In this document: piece after piece, positions 33,798-42,499 of the stretch
How the letters are laid out: the number at the start of each line of letters is the position of its first letter
Numbering within the stretch: the stretch's first letter is position 1
From: Mucilaginibacter pedocola
Lineage (GTDB): Bacteria > Bacteroidota > Bacteroidia > Sphingobacteriales > Sphingobacteriaceae
Assembly: GCF_002013915.1 (NCBI RefSeq)
Contig: NZ_MBTF01000002.1
Location: 124,001 to 188,000, forward strand
DNA length: 64,000 nucleotides
Direction: 5' to 3'
Position numbers and translations under genes: made by a program
Notes under the pieces: generated by a model
Seen by the model: only the letters and a program-made list of their open reading frames with translations
Database searches by the model: none
Told to the model about the DNA's origin: nothing

Positions 33798-34280
33798 ATG
33801 AAAAAACTTTTCACCTTATTGGCAGCCGTTCTTGTTTTCGGTGCCTGTTCAAAAAACAACGAAGAAGCAAAACCTGCTGCCAATAGCTGGAAACTGGGCA
33901 GCACTACCTATACCGTGGGCTTTAGCCACAGGGTAGTAACATCTGGCGGGACACCAAGTACCTTATTCCTGTTCGCTGATAAAACCCCCGTAGGTACCGA
34001 CCCAACAGTACATTCAATTGTTCCGAGCTTTAAAACCATACCAACGGCCAGCGGCACCTATAAACTGGTGCGCGTTGGTGCAGCAACAGCTGCTAACGAG
34101 TTCGAACTATCTGCAGGCGGCGATTCACAAGCCTTTGCTTACAACGAATTAACGGCCGTTGATGTACAAGTAACAGTTAGCAGCGGAAAACTTAGTTTTA
34201 AAATACCCGAGGTAAATATGATGAATACCGATGGGTCAAAGCCCAACGCAACCATATCCGGAGAAATAACCGAACTATAA
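33798..34280 (+). CDS. Small lipoprotein of unknown function
   Basis: This 160-residue protein starts MKKLFTLLAAVLVFGACSK with lipobox cysteine 17. The mature part is beta-rich with SWKLGSTTYTVGFS and ends in ISGEITEL; it resembles Bacteroidota DUF-type lipoproteins with a single beta sandwich, but I cannot name a family. It is followed by a strong terminator, so it forms a single-gene unit. Confidence 0.78.
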   Translation: MKKLFTLLAAVLVFGACSKNNEEAKPAANSWKLGSTTYTVGFSHRVVTSGGTPSTLFLFADKTPVGTDPTVHSIVPSFKTIPTASGTYKLVRVGAATAANEFELSAGGDSQAFAYNELTAVDVQVTVSSGKLSFKIPEVNMMNTDGSKPNATISGEITEL

Positions 34281-34303
34281 ACTAAACACAACTAAACAGG
34301 TTG

Positions 34304-34334
34304 GCCGCCATGCATTTTGCAGGCGGCTTTTTTT
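34304..34334 (+). terminator. Intrinsic terminator
   Basis: GCCGCC ... GGCGGC with inner TGCA/TGCA pairing, followed by seven T, 24 bases after the lipoprotein stop. Confidence 0.92.
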
Positions 34335-34394
34335 ATTGAGTAGGAGTTTGGCTTAACGGTTTATTCGCCAACTAATTGGCAGCACTTTTGAGGT

Positions 34395-34868
34395 ATGGTA
34401 TGGCAACCCAATGAAAGCACTATGTTAATTGCAACAGGGTCCCTTACAGCCGAAGCGGAAATAAGGGAATTGATAGATGATAAAATAATTGCGGTTTATA
34501 ACCGCGACGAACACGCACTTATATCCAAATATGCGCCGGATGTAACTACATTCGACCTTGCGGGTGCGCTTCAAAATAACGGCGGCTTAGCCGAACGGCT
34601 GGAAAAATGGTTTTCGGGCTATGTTGGCCACATAAACCAAGAAGTTGCCAATGTTCAGGTGTCGGCAAGCGGAGCGGTCGCCTTCAGTAATTTCCTGATG
34701 CGCACCTGGGGGACTGGCGTGAACGGCGAGGAACATGATATGTGGTACCGGGTAACATCTGGCTATAAAAATATCGGCGGGCAATGGCTCATCACCCACG
34801 AACATATTTCAGAACCGGTTGACCTCGAAACAGGCAAGGCCATGTTCGGCCTTAAACCATTAAACTAA
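34395..34868 (+). CDS. SnoaL-like (NTF2 fold) protein
   Basis: This 157-residue protein has the NTF2-like layout: TAEAEIRELIDDKIIAVYN, EHALISKYAPDVTTFDLAG, ISNFLMRTWGTGVNG-like strands, and WLITHEHISEPVDLETG. Members include ketosteroid-isomerase-like and uncharacterised cytosolic proteins; no catalytic residues can be assigned. Start ATG 34395; ATG 34422 (MLIATGSL) would remove nine unlikely residues and is equally possible. It lies 27 bp before a VOC-family gene on the same strand. Confidence 0.82.
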   Translation: MVWQPNESTMLIATGSLTAEAEIRELIDDKIIAVYNRDEHALISKYAPDVTTFDLAGALQNNGGLAERLEKWFSGYVGHINQEVANVQVSASGAVAFSNFLMRTWGTGVNGEEHDMWYRVTSGYKNIGGQWLITHEHISEPVDLETGKAMFGLKPLN

Positions 34869-34895
34869 ATTATAAACCCCAATAACGAATACATT

Positions 34896-35288
34896 ATGTT
34901 ACAGGAATCAAAAGGCTTCAGCAGCTTCTCGGTTGATGATACCGATAAGGCAGAACATTTTTATAAAGAAGTATTAGGCCTGCAGGTTGAAAAGAACGAA
35001 CAGATGGGTAACATTCTTACAGTTACTACCGGCGGCGGCAAGATCATCATCTATCCAAAACCGAACCATCAGCCGGCTACTTTCACGGTGTATAATTTCC
35101 CCGTGAAAGATATCGACGAAACGGTAAATACCCTCAAAGCAAAGGGTGCAAAGTTCGAAAGTTACGATTCGGAATACCTTAAAACCGACGAAAACAACAT
35201 TTCACGTGGCGATGGTGGCGAACGCGGCCCCAGCATTGCCTGGTTTACCGACCCGGCAGGGAACATCTTATCTGTAATAGAGGAATAA
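34896..35288 (+). CDS. VOC/glyoxalase-family protein
   Basis: This 130-residue protein has two beta-alpha-beta-beta-beta modules: FSVDDTDKAEHFYKEVLGLQ at the start and FPVKDIDETVNTLKAKGAKF then AWFTDPAGNILSVIEE at the end. It is of the VOC superfamily, in which metal-dependent lyases, dioxygenases and resistance proteins occur; the usual metal ligand His/Glu set is only partly visible (final Glu). It probably shares a transcript with the SnoaL-like gene, and ligD follows 21 bp later. Confidence 0.85.
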   Translation: MLQESKGFSSFSVDDTDKAEHFYKEVLGLQVEKNEQMGNILTVTTGGGKIIIYPKPNHQPATFTVYNFPVKDIDETVNTLKAKGAKFESYDSEYLKTDENNISRGDGGERGPSIAWFTDPAGNILSVIEE

Positions 35289-35309
35289 ACCATTTTATTT
35301 TAGAAAGCC

Positions 35310-38039
35310 ATGAGCCTGGAAAAGTATGCCAAGAAACGGGATTTCAGCAAAACTGCTGAACCCAAGGGCGGGAAAAGCAAGGATAAAGATAAGCTGCATT
35401 TTGTAATACAAAAGCATGATGCTATCCGCCTGCATTACGACTTCAGGCTGGAGATGGATGGCGTACTAAAAAGCTGGGCTGTACCCAAGGGGCCATCAAC
35501 CGACCCAAAGAACAAACGGTTGGCTATGATGGTGGAAGACCACCCCTATGATTACCGCTTGTTTGAAGGGTTGATACCCAAAGGCGAATACGGAGGCGGC
35601 ACCGTCATCGTTTGGGACGAGGGCACCTATGAACCCATTGAGGAAGTAAAAGGCAAAAAGGCACAGGAAAAGCATCTGCTGAAACAACTGAAGGAAGGCT
35701 CACTAAAAATAAAACTCCATGGCGAAAAGCTGGAGGGGGAATATGCGTTAGTGAAAACCCATGGCATGGGGGAGAACGGCTGGTTGCTGATAAAGCATAA
35801 AGATGATTTTGCTTCGACGAAGGATATCACCAAGCAGGATAAGTCGGTGCTGTCGGGTAAAACCATAGCAAGCATGGAGAAAACCGGCGATAAGGTTTGG
35901 CAGCACGGGCACGAAGAGGATATAGAAAAAGAGAAGCCAAAACGAACAAGTAAAAAGAAACTCCCGACAGAAAAGCTTGAGGATGCGGTAGAAGAAACAA
36001 AAGCCGATGATTCTGTAGATGTCGACTTTATCTTAAAAAAAGCGCCCAAAAGCAAAATCCCCGTCGGAATAAAGCCCATGCTGGCTACATTGGTTGATAA
36101 ACCATTTGATGACTCGGATTGGGTGTACGAAATAAAATGGGATGGCTACCGCACGCTCGGTTTTATTAACAAGGGCGAGGTGCAGCTGCTATCGCGCAAT
36201 AACAAATCCTTTAATGAAAAATACTATCCTATTACCAAGCTATTGGAGGGCTGGAAGATAAATGCCGTTATAGATGGCGAAATATTGGTGTTGAATGATA
36301 AAGGCATCTCCAACTTCGGCGCGCTGCAAAACTGGCGTAGCGAAGCCGATGGGGAGCTGATGCTTTATGTATTCGATTTGCTTTGGTACGAGGGGAAAAA
36401 CCTGATGGATTTACCACTTACTCAACGCCAGGCAATACTAAAAAGCGTGTTGCCTACGGATGACGACCGGATTCGCCTGAACCAGTTGTTTACAGCCAAT
36501 GGCTTGGAGTTTTACAAAGCTGCAGAGAAGATAGGGCTTGAAGGCATTATGGCCAAAAAAGCCAACAGTCCGTACGTAGCCGATAGCCGCTCGAAAGATT
36601 GGCTGAAAATAAAAATAAATAAAAGGCAGGAAGTTGTTATTGGCGGCTTCACCAAAAACGAGGGGACAGCAAAGCAATTCAGCTCGTTGTTATTAGGCGT
36701 TTATGAAAATGGGCGCTTTCAATATGTGGGCAAGGTAGGAACCGGTTTTTCGGATAAGCTTCAAAAAGAAATGATGAAGCAGTTTAAGCCGCTCATTATC
36801 GACGAAACGCCATTCGATAGCGAGCCGGATGTGAATAAACCCTCGCGCTTCCGCCCGAACCCGCCTAAAGCCAAAGCTACCTGGTTAAAACCCGAACTGG
36901 TTTGCGAAGTAAGTTTTGCCGAAGTAACAAGCGATGGCGTTTTCCGCCACCCATCCTTTCAGGGCATGCGTGAAGATAAGAAAGCTAAAGAGGTGGTCCG
37001 CGAAGCGGAAGCTCGTACGGCTGAAGTTGTTGAAGGTGAAGCTCTAAAAAAAGAAAGGAAAGAAAGCAAAAGCGACTTAGTAAAATCCCCAAAGGAAAGC
37101 ACCAGGCGGACCCTGCTAAACCCAAAGGAAGAAACTCAGGTAAAGAAAATTTGCGGTCACGACCTGAAGTTTACGCACCTGAGCAAAATTTACTGGCCCG
37201 AGGATGGCATTACCAAAAGGGATATGTTCAACTACTACTACCAGGTAGCCGAATATATTTTGCCATATTTGAAAGACCGCCCGCAATCGCTCAACCGTTT
37301 CCCCAACGGTATCCACGGGCCAAGTTTTTACCAAAAGGATGTAAAAGGCAAAGCACCCGATTGGGTGAAGACGTTCCCGTATAAAACCAGCGAGGGCGAG
37401 GATAAAGATTATTTGGTTGGGCACGATGAAGCTACCCTGCTTTGGATGGCATCGTTAGGATGTATCGAGATGAACCCTTGGTTCAGCAGGGTGCAGTCGC
37501 CGGATAACCCGGACTATTGCATTATAGACCTCGACCCCGATAAAAACACATTCGACCAGGTGATAGCCGCCGCGCAGGAAGTAAAAAAAGTGCTGGATGC
37601 TGTAGATGTACCCTCGTTTTGCAAAACATCCGGCTCTACCGGTATGCATATTTATATTCCGCTCGGGGCGAAGTACGATTACGACCAGTCGCAGTTATTC
37701 GCCCGCCTTATTGTCAATATCGTCCACCAGCAAATACCCGGCTATACCACTTTAGAGCGAATGGTTAAAAACCGTGACGGCAAAATGTACCTTGATTTTT
37801 TACAGAACCGCCCCGGCGCCACCATTGCGGGCCCATACTCGCTACGTCCCAAACCCGGCGCTACCGTTTCTATGCCTTTGCATTGGGATGAAGTAAAACC
37901 CGGGCTTACCATGAAGGATTTTACTATCCACAATTCCATAGCCCGCCTCAAAAAAGAAGGCGACCTGTTCGCCGGTGTATTGGGTAAGGGAATTGATTTG
38001 GAGAAAACGATTAAGAAGGCGCAGCGTATTTTTAAGTAA
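35310..38039 (+). CDS. ligD: Bacterial NHEJ DNA ligase D
   Basis: This 909-residue three-domain enzyme seals and processes double-strand breaks in bacterial non-homologous end joining. Domain order is 3'-phosphoesterase (about 1-190; HFVIQKHDAIRLHYDFRLEM, KGPSTDPKNKRLAM, IPKGEYGGGTVIVWDEG), ATP-dependent ligase (about 235-540; nucleophile lysine in YEIKWDGYR near residue 275, EGIMAKKANSPY, WLKIK), then primase-type polymerase (about 610-909; LYWPE-like KIYWPEDGITKRD, IDLDPDKN with catalytic aspartates, CKTSGSTGMHIYIPL). This order with an N-terminal phosphoesterase is usual for Bacteroidota. No Ku gene is in the window. The gene is close to the VOC gene, but a functional link is not apparent. 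Confidence 0.95.
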   Translation: MSLEKYAKKRDFSKTAEPKGGKSKDKDKLHFVIQKHDAIRLHYDFRLEMDGVLKSWAVPKGPSTDPKNKRLAMMVEDHPYDYRLFEGLIPKGEYGGGTVIVWDEGTYEPIEEVKGKKAQEKHLLKQLKEGSLKIKLHGEKLEGEYALVKTHGMGENGWLLIKHKDDFASTKDITKQDKSVLSGKTIASMEKTGDKVWQHGHEEDIEKEKPKRTSKKKLPTEKLEDAVEETKADDSVDVDFILKKAPKSKIPVGIKPMLATLVDKPFDDSDWVYEIKWDGYRTLGFINKGEVQLLSRNNKSFNEKYYPITKLLEGWKINAVIDGEILVLNDKGISNFGALQNWRSEADGELMLYVFDLLWYEGKNLMDLPLTQRQAILKSVLPTDDDRIRLNQLFTANGLEFYKAAEKIGLEGIMAKKANSPYVADSRSKDWLKIKINKRQEVVIGGFTKNEGTAKQFSSLLLGVYENGRFQYVGKVGTGFSDKLQKEMMKQFKPLIIDETPFDSEPDVNKPSRFRPNPPKAKATWLKPELVCEVSFAEVTSDGVFRHPSFQGMREDKKAKEVVREAEARTAEVVEGEALKKERKESKSDLVKSPKESTRRTLLNPKEETQVKKICGHDLKFTHLSKIYWPEDGITKRDMFNYYYQVAEYILPYLKDRPQSLNRFPNGIHGPSFYQKDVKGKAPDWVKTFPYKTSEGEDKDYLVGHDEATLLWMASLGCIEMNPWFSRVQSPDNPDYCIIDLDPDKNTFDQVIAAAQEVKKVLDAVDVPSFCKTSGSTGMHIYIPLGAKYDYDQSQLFARLIVNIVHQQIPGYTTLERMVKNRDGKMYLDFLQNRPGATIAGPYSLRPKPGATVSMPLHWDEVKPGLTMKDFTIHNSIARLKKEGDLFAGVLGKGIDLEKTIKKAQRIFK

Positions 38040-38297
38040 AGAGTCTAGGTTACCTAACCCATACATTCCCCAAGGCGGTGTCCTCACCGCCGCTCACATA
38101 AGAATCGAATGATCTTTAAATCAAGCGCATCAAGGTTCAGAAAAATGCGATAGGGATAGGAGCGGAAAACCCACAGCTGCGAGAAGGCTTGCGCGAAAGA
38201 AAGAGCGAGGATTTGCAGCGTATGAGCCTGGACCGCAGGTATCGTCATAAAATTATTAGTCTCATAATCAACAAATTGTATTATATTTTACTTGCTT
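38040..38297. other. Gap between ligD and blaI
   Basis: It holds one GC-rich hairpin (GGCGGTG-TCCT-CACCGCC, 38074-38091) without a T tract, probably a weak ligD terminator, and nothing else recognisable up to the blaI operator region. Confidence 0.5.
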
Positions 38298-38337
38298 TAC
38301 TAATCGATTAGTTGTAATACTAATTCATTAGTAGTAG
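38298..38337. promoter_or_regulatory. Tandem BlaI/MecI-type operator dyads
   Basis: Two dyads, CTAATCGATTAG (38300-38311) and CTAATTCATTAG (38320-38331), are centred 20 bp apart, within the longer TACTAAT...ATTAGTAGTA context that resembles the TACTA-based operators of BlaI/MecI/CopY repressors. They lie 30-60 bp upstream of blaI, fitting autoregulation with release by BlaR1 cleavage. Confidence 0.75.
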
Positions 38338-38360
38338 CTTGCATTATAATTTAATTGATA

Positions 38361-38723
38361 ATGCAGAAACTGGCTAAACGCGAAGAACAGATAATGCAGG
38401 CCTTTTGGAGCCTGGGTAAAGCTTTTATAAAAGAAATTATTCCCGAACTACCCGACCCAAAACCCCACTACAACTCGGTAGCTACCATGGTGAAGATACT
38501 GGAGGAGAAAGGCTTTTTGGCGCACGAAACTGTTGGCAACATCTATCATTATTACCCAATAATTGCCCGCGAGGAATACCAGAAGCACGCCATGAAGGAT
38601 ATTGTGAGCCAATACTTTAATAACTCATACCCCAGCATGCTGGCCTTTTTTGCCAAAGAAGAGAAGATATCTGATAAAGAACTGGACGAATTAGTAAACC
38701 TTATTAAAGCCAACAAGAAATGA
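38361..38723 (+). CDS. BlaI/MecI/CopY-family repressor
   Basis: This 120-residue winged-helix repressor has the family layout: KLAKREEQIMQAFWSLGKAF, VKEII-like IKEIIPELPDPKPHYNSVAT, the wing with EKGFLAHETVGNIYHYYPII, and a C-terminal dimerisation helix. It represses its own operon through the two operator dyads and is expected to be inactivated by proteolysis triggered by the BlaR1-type partner. ATG 38361 was chosen over a TTG six bases earlier. Its stop overlaps the BlaR1 start (ATGA). Confidence 0.92.
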   Translation: MQKLAKREEQIMQAFWSLGKAFIKEIIPELPDPKPHYNSVATMVKILEEKGFLAHETVGNIYHYYPIIAREEYQKHAMKDIVSQYFNNSYPSMLAFFAKEEKISDKELDELVNLIKANKK

Positions 38724-41002
38724 TACCTTATGTATTACACGTGGCCCTGCTGTTGGACATTTGCCTGTTGTTTTACAAACTGCTGCTGCAAAAGGAAACT
38801 TATTACCGCTTAAACCGGGTGATATTATTAGGCTGCCTTGCCGCTGCCTTTTTGCTGCCGCTGATACAAGTGCCTCAGCAATGGGCGTTGCGCCAAAGCC
38901 CTCCGGCTGTTGCTGCGGACCCTATACCGGTTGTAGCTATAAGATTACCGCAGGTTACGCCTGCACCAAGCTACAGTCCGAAGGCAACGCCGCCGGCAAC
39001 AAAAGCGGAAGTAAAAGTGCAGGAACCCGAAGTTCCGTTGATGCAACGTGTAATAACATGGGCCTTTTACCTGTATTGGTTCGGCGTTATTGCCTTTGGT
39101 GCCAATATGTTGCTGCAGATAGGCGTATTGCTGTTACAAACACGCCGCCGACCAGTAATTGTTGATGGGCAATACCGCATTGTGGAGCTTGATGATGATA
39201 AAGCCCCATGTAGCTTCGGCAACAGCATATTTATCAATCCTACCAAATACGAGCCCGATACTTTCGACCAAATATTGCTGCACGAGAAGGTTCACATTAA
39301 ACAAAAGCACAGCCTCGATTTGCTGCTTGCCGAATTGATGTTGGCCTTCCAATGGTTCAACCCATTTGCCTGGCTTTACCGCAAGGAGGTAGAGAGCAAC
39401 CTGGAATACCTTGCCGATAACGAAGTGCTGCACCACGCAACCGTTGAGCGCAGCGATTACCAAATGAACCTGCTGAAAGTATCGGTACCCAACCTTTCGC
39501 TTAGAATAACAACCAACTATAATCAATCACTTTTAAAAAAACGCATAGTTATGATGAACGCAAAACGCTCTAATATACACACCGCCTGGAAATACCTGTT
39601 CCTGGCACCCATGATGGTATTTTTGGTATGCGCGCTCAATGAGCCCGCCGCCTCTACCGAAATTGCAAACAACAATAAAAACATCAATTATGCCCCGGCA
39701 CCAAAGGCAGCCATTGATAACGAAGGCAACTGGAAAGCAACCATAAAAGGCAGCAAACTGGAGCTAAAACTTTATGAAGAAGGCGAAAAGAACCACATGA
39801 GCAACTCCGACTTTTTGGTGAGCGAGTTTACCGCATTGCCTAAGGGAGAGGAGGGAAGCTTTAAACTGGTGCGCGAGGCCGGTACCATGCAATTCACCGG
39901 CAGGTTCGATGGCGCGACAGGTTCGGGTAAGTACAAGTTTACGCCGGATGCATCTTTCAAAAGCTATATGAAAGCCGAGGGATTGACCAACATCAGCGAT
40001 GATGACGATATGGCTTTCTTCTTTTTAAACATCACTAAAGGTTACGTAGCTATGTTGAAAGGGAATGGTTACAAAACACCATCGAAAGATGATGTTATTG
40101 CCTGCAAAGCCCTTGGCGTTGATGATGCCTACATCAAATCGATGAAAAAGAACGGCTTCCCGAATGTTAAACTACAGGAGCTGATAAGCGGGAAAGCCCT
40201 TGGTATTACCGGTGCTTACATTGCTGATATACATAAGGCGGGTTACCCAAATGTAAGCTGGGATAAACTTATCAGCTTTAAAGCACAGGGGATAGATAGC
40301 AAGTACATCAACAAATTTAAAGCCGCAAACGGCAAACCCGGCGTTGTGAAAAAAGGCGCATCCGAAGATGATATGGTTGCTTTTAAAGCATTAGATGTAA
40401 GCGACGAATACATTAACTCGTTAAAGAAAGAAGGCTATACAAATCTATCGACCGATAAACTGACCGGCATGAAGGCGCTGGGCATAGATGGTGATTATAT
40501 CCACGGCTTTAAAGCAGCAGGTTTTAATAAGTTAACGGCAGACAATTTAATGTCGATGAAAGCACTTGGCATTACCCCACAATTTATGACCAGTTTTAAA
40601 GCAGCCGGATATCCATCACTCACGGTTGAACAGGCATCGTCTGCAAAGGCACTGGGCATCACTGCGGATTATTTGAGCAGCTTTAAAAAGATCGGCTACA
40701 ATAATATGTCGCTCGAGCAGGCCTCATCTGTAAAAGCCTTGGGCATTACCCCTGAATATTTAGATAGCTTTAAAGATGCAGGCTATAAAATTACGCTCGA
40801 TAACGCATCGAGCCTGAAAGCACTTGGTGTTACCCCCGAGTTTTTGAAAGGTTTTAAAGCCATTGGCTACGATGTAACCATAGACCAGGCCTCGTCGCTA
40901 AAAGCTATGGGCGTTACGCCGGAGTATGTTACCCAAATGAAAGAGAAGGGTTTCAAATCCGACGATATCAATAAATACATCACGCTGAAAGCTGCTTTTT
41001 AA
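38720..41002 (+). CDS. BlaR1-type M56 sensor peptidase with C-terminal repeats
   Basis: This 760-residue membrane protein has about four membrane helices in the first 310 residues and a zinc protease domain with LLHEKVHIKQKHS (HExxH near residue 188) and LEYLADNEVL. In the family, sensing of a signal (such as a beta-lactam) activates cleavage of the BlaI repressor. The C-terminal part, instead of a penicillin-binding domain, has a beta domain (about 340-430) followed by about ten tandem 28-29-residue repeats of the form KALGITPEYLDSFKDAGY, so it senses something other than a classical beta-lactam. It overlaps blaI by four bases. Confidence 0.9.
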   Translation: MIPYVLHVALLLDICLLFYKLLLQKETYYRLNRVILLGCLAAAFLLPLIQVPQQWALRQSPPAVAADPIPVVAIRLPQVTPAPSYSPKATPPATKAEVKVQEPEVPLMQRVITWAFYLYWFGVIAFGANMLLQIGVLLLQTRRRPVIVDGQYRIVELDDDKAPCSFGNSIFINPTKYEPDTFDQILLHEKVHIKQKHSLDLLLAELMLAFQWFNPFAWLYRKEVESNLEYLADNEVLHHATVERSDYQMNLLKVSVPNLSLRITTNYNQSLLKKRIVMMNAKRSNIHTAWKYLFLAPMMVFLVCALNEPAASTEIANNNKNINYAPAPKAAIDNEGNWKATIKGSKLELKLYEEGEKNHMSNSDFLVSEFTALPKGEEGSFKLVREAGTMQFTGRFDGATGSGKYKFTPDASFKSYMKAEGLTNISDDDDMAFFFLNITKGYVAMLKGNGYKTPSKDDVIACKALGVDDAYIKSMKKNGFPNVKLQELISGKALGITGAYIADIHKAGYPNVSWDKLISFKAQGIDSKYINKFKAANGKPGVVKKGASEDDMVAFKALDVSDEYINSLKKEGYTNLSTDKLTGMKALGIDGDYIHGFKAAGFNKLTADNLMSMKALGITPQFMTSFKAAGYPSLTVEQASSAKALGITADYLSSFKKIGYNNMSLEQASSVKALGITPEYLDSFKDAGYKITLDNASSLKALGVTPEFLKGFKAIGYDVTIDQASSLKAMGVTPEYVTQMKEKGFKSDDINKYITLKAAF

Positions 41003-41020
41003 AAGAAGCGCTTTAAAATA

Positions 41021-41054
41021 AAAAGGAGCTGCGGTATTCGCGGCTCCTTTTTTG
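41021..41054. terminator. Bidirectional terminator
   Basis: AAAAGGAGCTGCG-GTATT-CGCGGCTCCTTTTTT: a stem with A and T tails on either side, between the convergent BlaR1 and response-regulator genes. Confidence 0.9.
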
Positions 41055-41077
41055 TTTTCCATAGGCTTGCTGGTGGC

Positions 41078-41443
41078 TTATGCCGCCAACTGATGCTCCA
41101 CTTTATTAAGCAGTACCGTCATGTCGAACGGTTTTGGTAAAATATCATCGGGCGCACCCTCCTGGTTCAACGATTCTTCAATATCATCGTTACCCGAGCA
41201 TATAATTACGGGCAGGTTTTGGGTAGCCTTGTTATGCTTAATAATGCGGCAAATATCCCGTCCATCTACTCCCGGCAGCACAATATCCATTATCACAAGG
41301 TCGGGGTGCGTGGTCCTAATGTGGGCCACAACACCGTCGCCGCTGTTCAGCGTGGTAACATCATAGCCATTGTTGGTTAAAATGTAGCTCATTACCTCGG
41401 TAACCAGCTCATTATCATCTACAATTAATATTCTCTTGTTCAT
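41078..41443 (-). CDS. Single-domain response regulator (CheY-like)
   Basis: This 121-residue receiver domain has the expected residues: ILIVDDNELV (acidic pair), DLVIMDIVLPGVDG (phospho-acceptor Asp), VIICSGNDD (Ser/Thr position), and ILPKPFDMTVLL (Lys). There is no output domain, so it acts by protein interaction or phosphotransfer. The nearest kinase in the window is the TPR histidine kinase 8 kb away. ATG 41443 (MNKRIL) is preferred over an in-frame codon 24 bases upstream. Confidence 0.92.
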   Translation of the reverse strand: MNKRILIVDDNELVTEVMSYILTNNGYDVTTLNSGDGVVAHIRTTHPDLVIMDIVLPGVDGRDICRIIKHNKATQNLPVIICSGNDDIEESLNQEGAPDDILPKPFDMTVLLNKVEHQLAA

Positions 41444-41541
41444 GGCTATGTATTTAATATTTACCATAATACAAAGGCCATGCCGAGAATTAACTTGTGT
41501 TTAAAAAACTTAGGCGAGAGGAAAGGGGGCTGTGTTGGTGA

Positions 41542-41738
41542 TTTTACCACAAAGGACACAGAGAGGAAAAACACAAAGAGGCACAAAGGTTAATAGATAG
41601 AATACCTTAATGGTTGTTTTAAAAAGCACAAAGGCGAAAAGTTTGGATTTTTCGCCTTTGTACTTTCGTTTTTCAAAATTAACAACAGGACGGGCTTTGT
41701 GCCTCTTTGTGTAAAACTTTGTGTCCTTTGTGGTTAAA
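41542..41738. repeat. 197-bp imperfect palindrome
   Basis: The outer arm 41542-41589 contains TACCACAAAGGACACAGAG and ACACAAAGAGGCACAAAG. The other arm, 41695-41738, contains CTTTGTGCCTCTTTGTGT and CTTTGTGTCCTTTGTGG. A nested hairpin (CACAAAGGCGAAAA / TTTTTCGCCTTTGTAC, 41627-41663) lies in the middle. Such ACCACAAAGGACACA-type intergenic repeats recur in many genomes. It occupies the 300-bp gap before the nitroreductase gene end. Confidence 0.75.
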
Positions 41739-41752
41739 TCAGATTAGCCCGA

Positions 41753-42382
41753 TTATACATGTATGAATAATTCTTCCGAAGGTTTACGCACTTTTATCAA
41801 TTTGCTGAATGCGTCTTCTTCCGAACGGAAACCAACGGCGGCTATTACAGTAGAAGTAAGGCCTTTTTCTTTTAACCCTAATATTTCATCAAATTTTGCA
41901 GGGTCGAAGCCTTCCATTGGTCCGGCATCAATGCCCAAGTCCGCTGCGGCAGAAACCAGTACGCCTAAGGCAATATATGCTTGTTTTTGCGCCCAAAGCA
42001 CTTTTTGCTCGTGTGTACGGCTGCTGATAGCGTTTAGCACCATGCCTTCTAAACCCGCAAGGGCTCCGCGTTCAACATTGCGGGTTTGGGCAACCAGGTC
42101 AATAAATTTTTTGCCGTATGCTTCGTCCATATTAGTTTCTGCTGCGAATACGATCAGTTGCGATGCATCTGTAACCTGCGGCTGGCCGTAAGCAGCTTCG
42201 CGTAATTTGGCGCGTACTTCTGGGTTTTCTACTACCAGCACTTTGTAATGCTGCAGCCCGATAGATGATGGGGCCAATTGTATAGCTTCGAGCAATTGGT
42301 TCAACTGCTCTTGGGTAAGCTTTTTAGCGGTATCGAATTTTTTGGTGGCATAGCGCCATTTTAATTTATCTACTAATGACAT
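41753..42382 (-). CDS. NAD(P)H nitroreductase family (NfsB-like)
   Basis: This 209-residue flavoprotein of the nitroreductase fold has FMN-binding features: LKWRYATKKFD, APSSIGLQHYKVLVV, and DLGIDAGPMEGFDPAKFDE. Members use NAD(P)H to reduce nitro groups, quinones or flavins; the physiological substrate is not known. Start ATG 42382. It lies next to a long palindromic repeat on one side and the GT51 gene on the other, both apparently unrelated. Confidence 0.9.
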   Translation of the reverse strand: MSLVDKLKWRYATKKFDTAKKLTQEQLNQLLEAIQLAPSSIGLQHYKVLVVENPEVRAKLREAAYGQPQVTDASQLIVFAAETNMDEAYGKKFIDLVAQTRNVERGALAGLEGMVLNAISSRTHEQKVLWAQKQAYIALGVLVSAAADLGIDAGPMEGFDPAKFDEILGLKEKGLTSTVIAAVGFRSEEDAFSKLIKVRKPSEELFIHV

Positions 42383-42450
42383 GACTTGTTTTCGTTTAAA
42401 TGTTCGCGCAAAACTGCATGTTTAAACATTTAAATCTGTCATGAATAAGT

Positions 42451-42475
42451 AAAGCCTACTAATTTGGTAGGCTTT
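42451..42475. terminator. Hairpin terminator
   Basis: AAAGCCTAC and GTAGGCTTT form a 9-bp stem directly after the stop of the minus-strand GT51 gene (42500), with A/T flanks but only a short T run. Confidence 0.6.
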
Positions 42476-42499
42476 AGTAGATTGTGATGACGATCAACG

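Noticed and set aside
34395..34421. Shorter start ATG 34422 for the SnoaL-like protein
   Set aside because: Either start is possible; I kept the longer one because the sequence gives no firm reason to reject it, and note the uncertainty.
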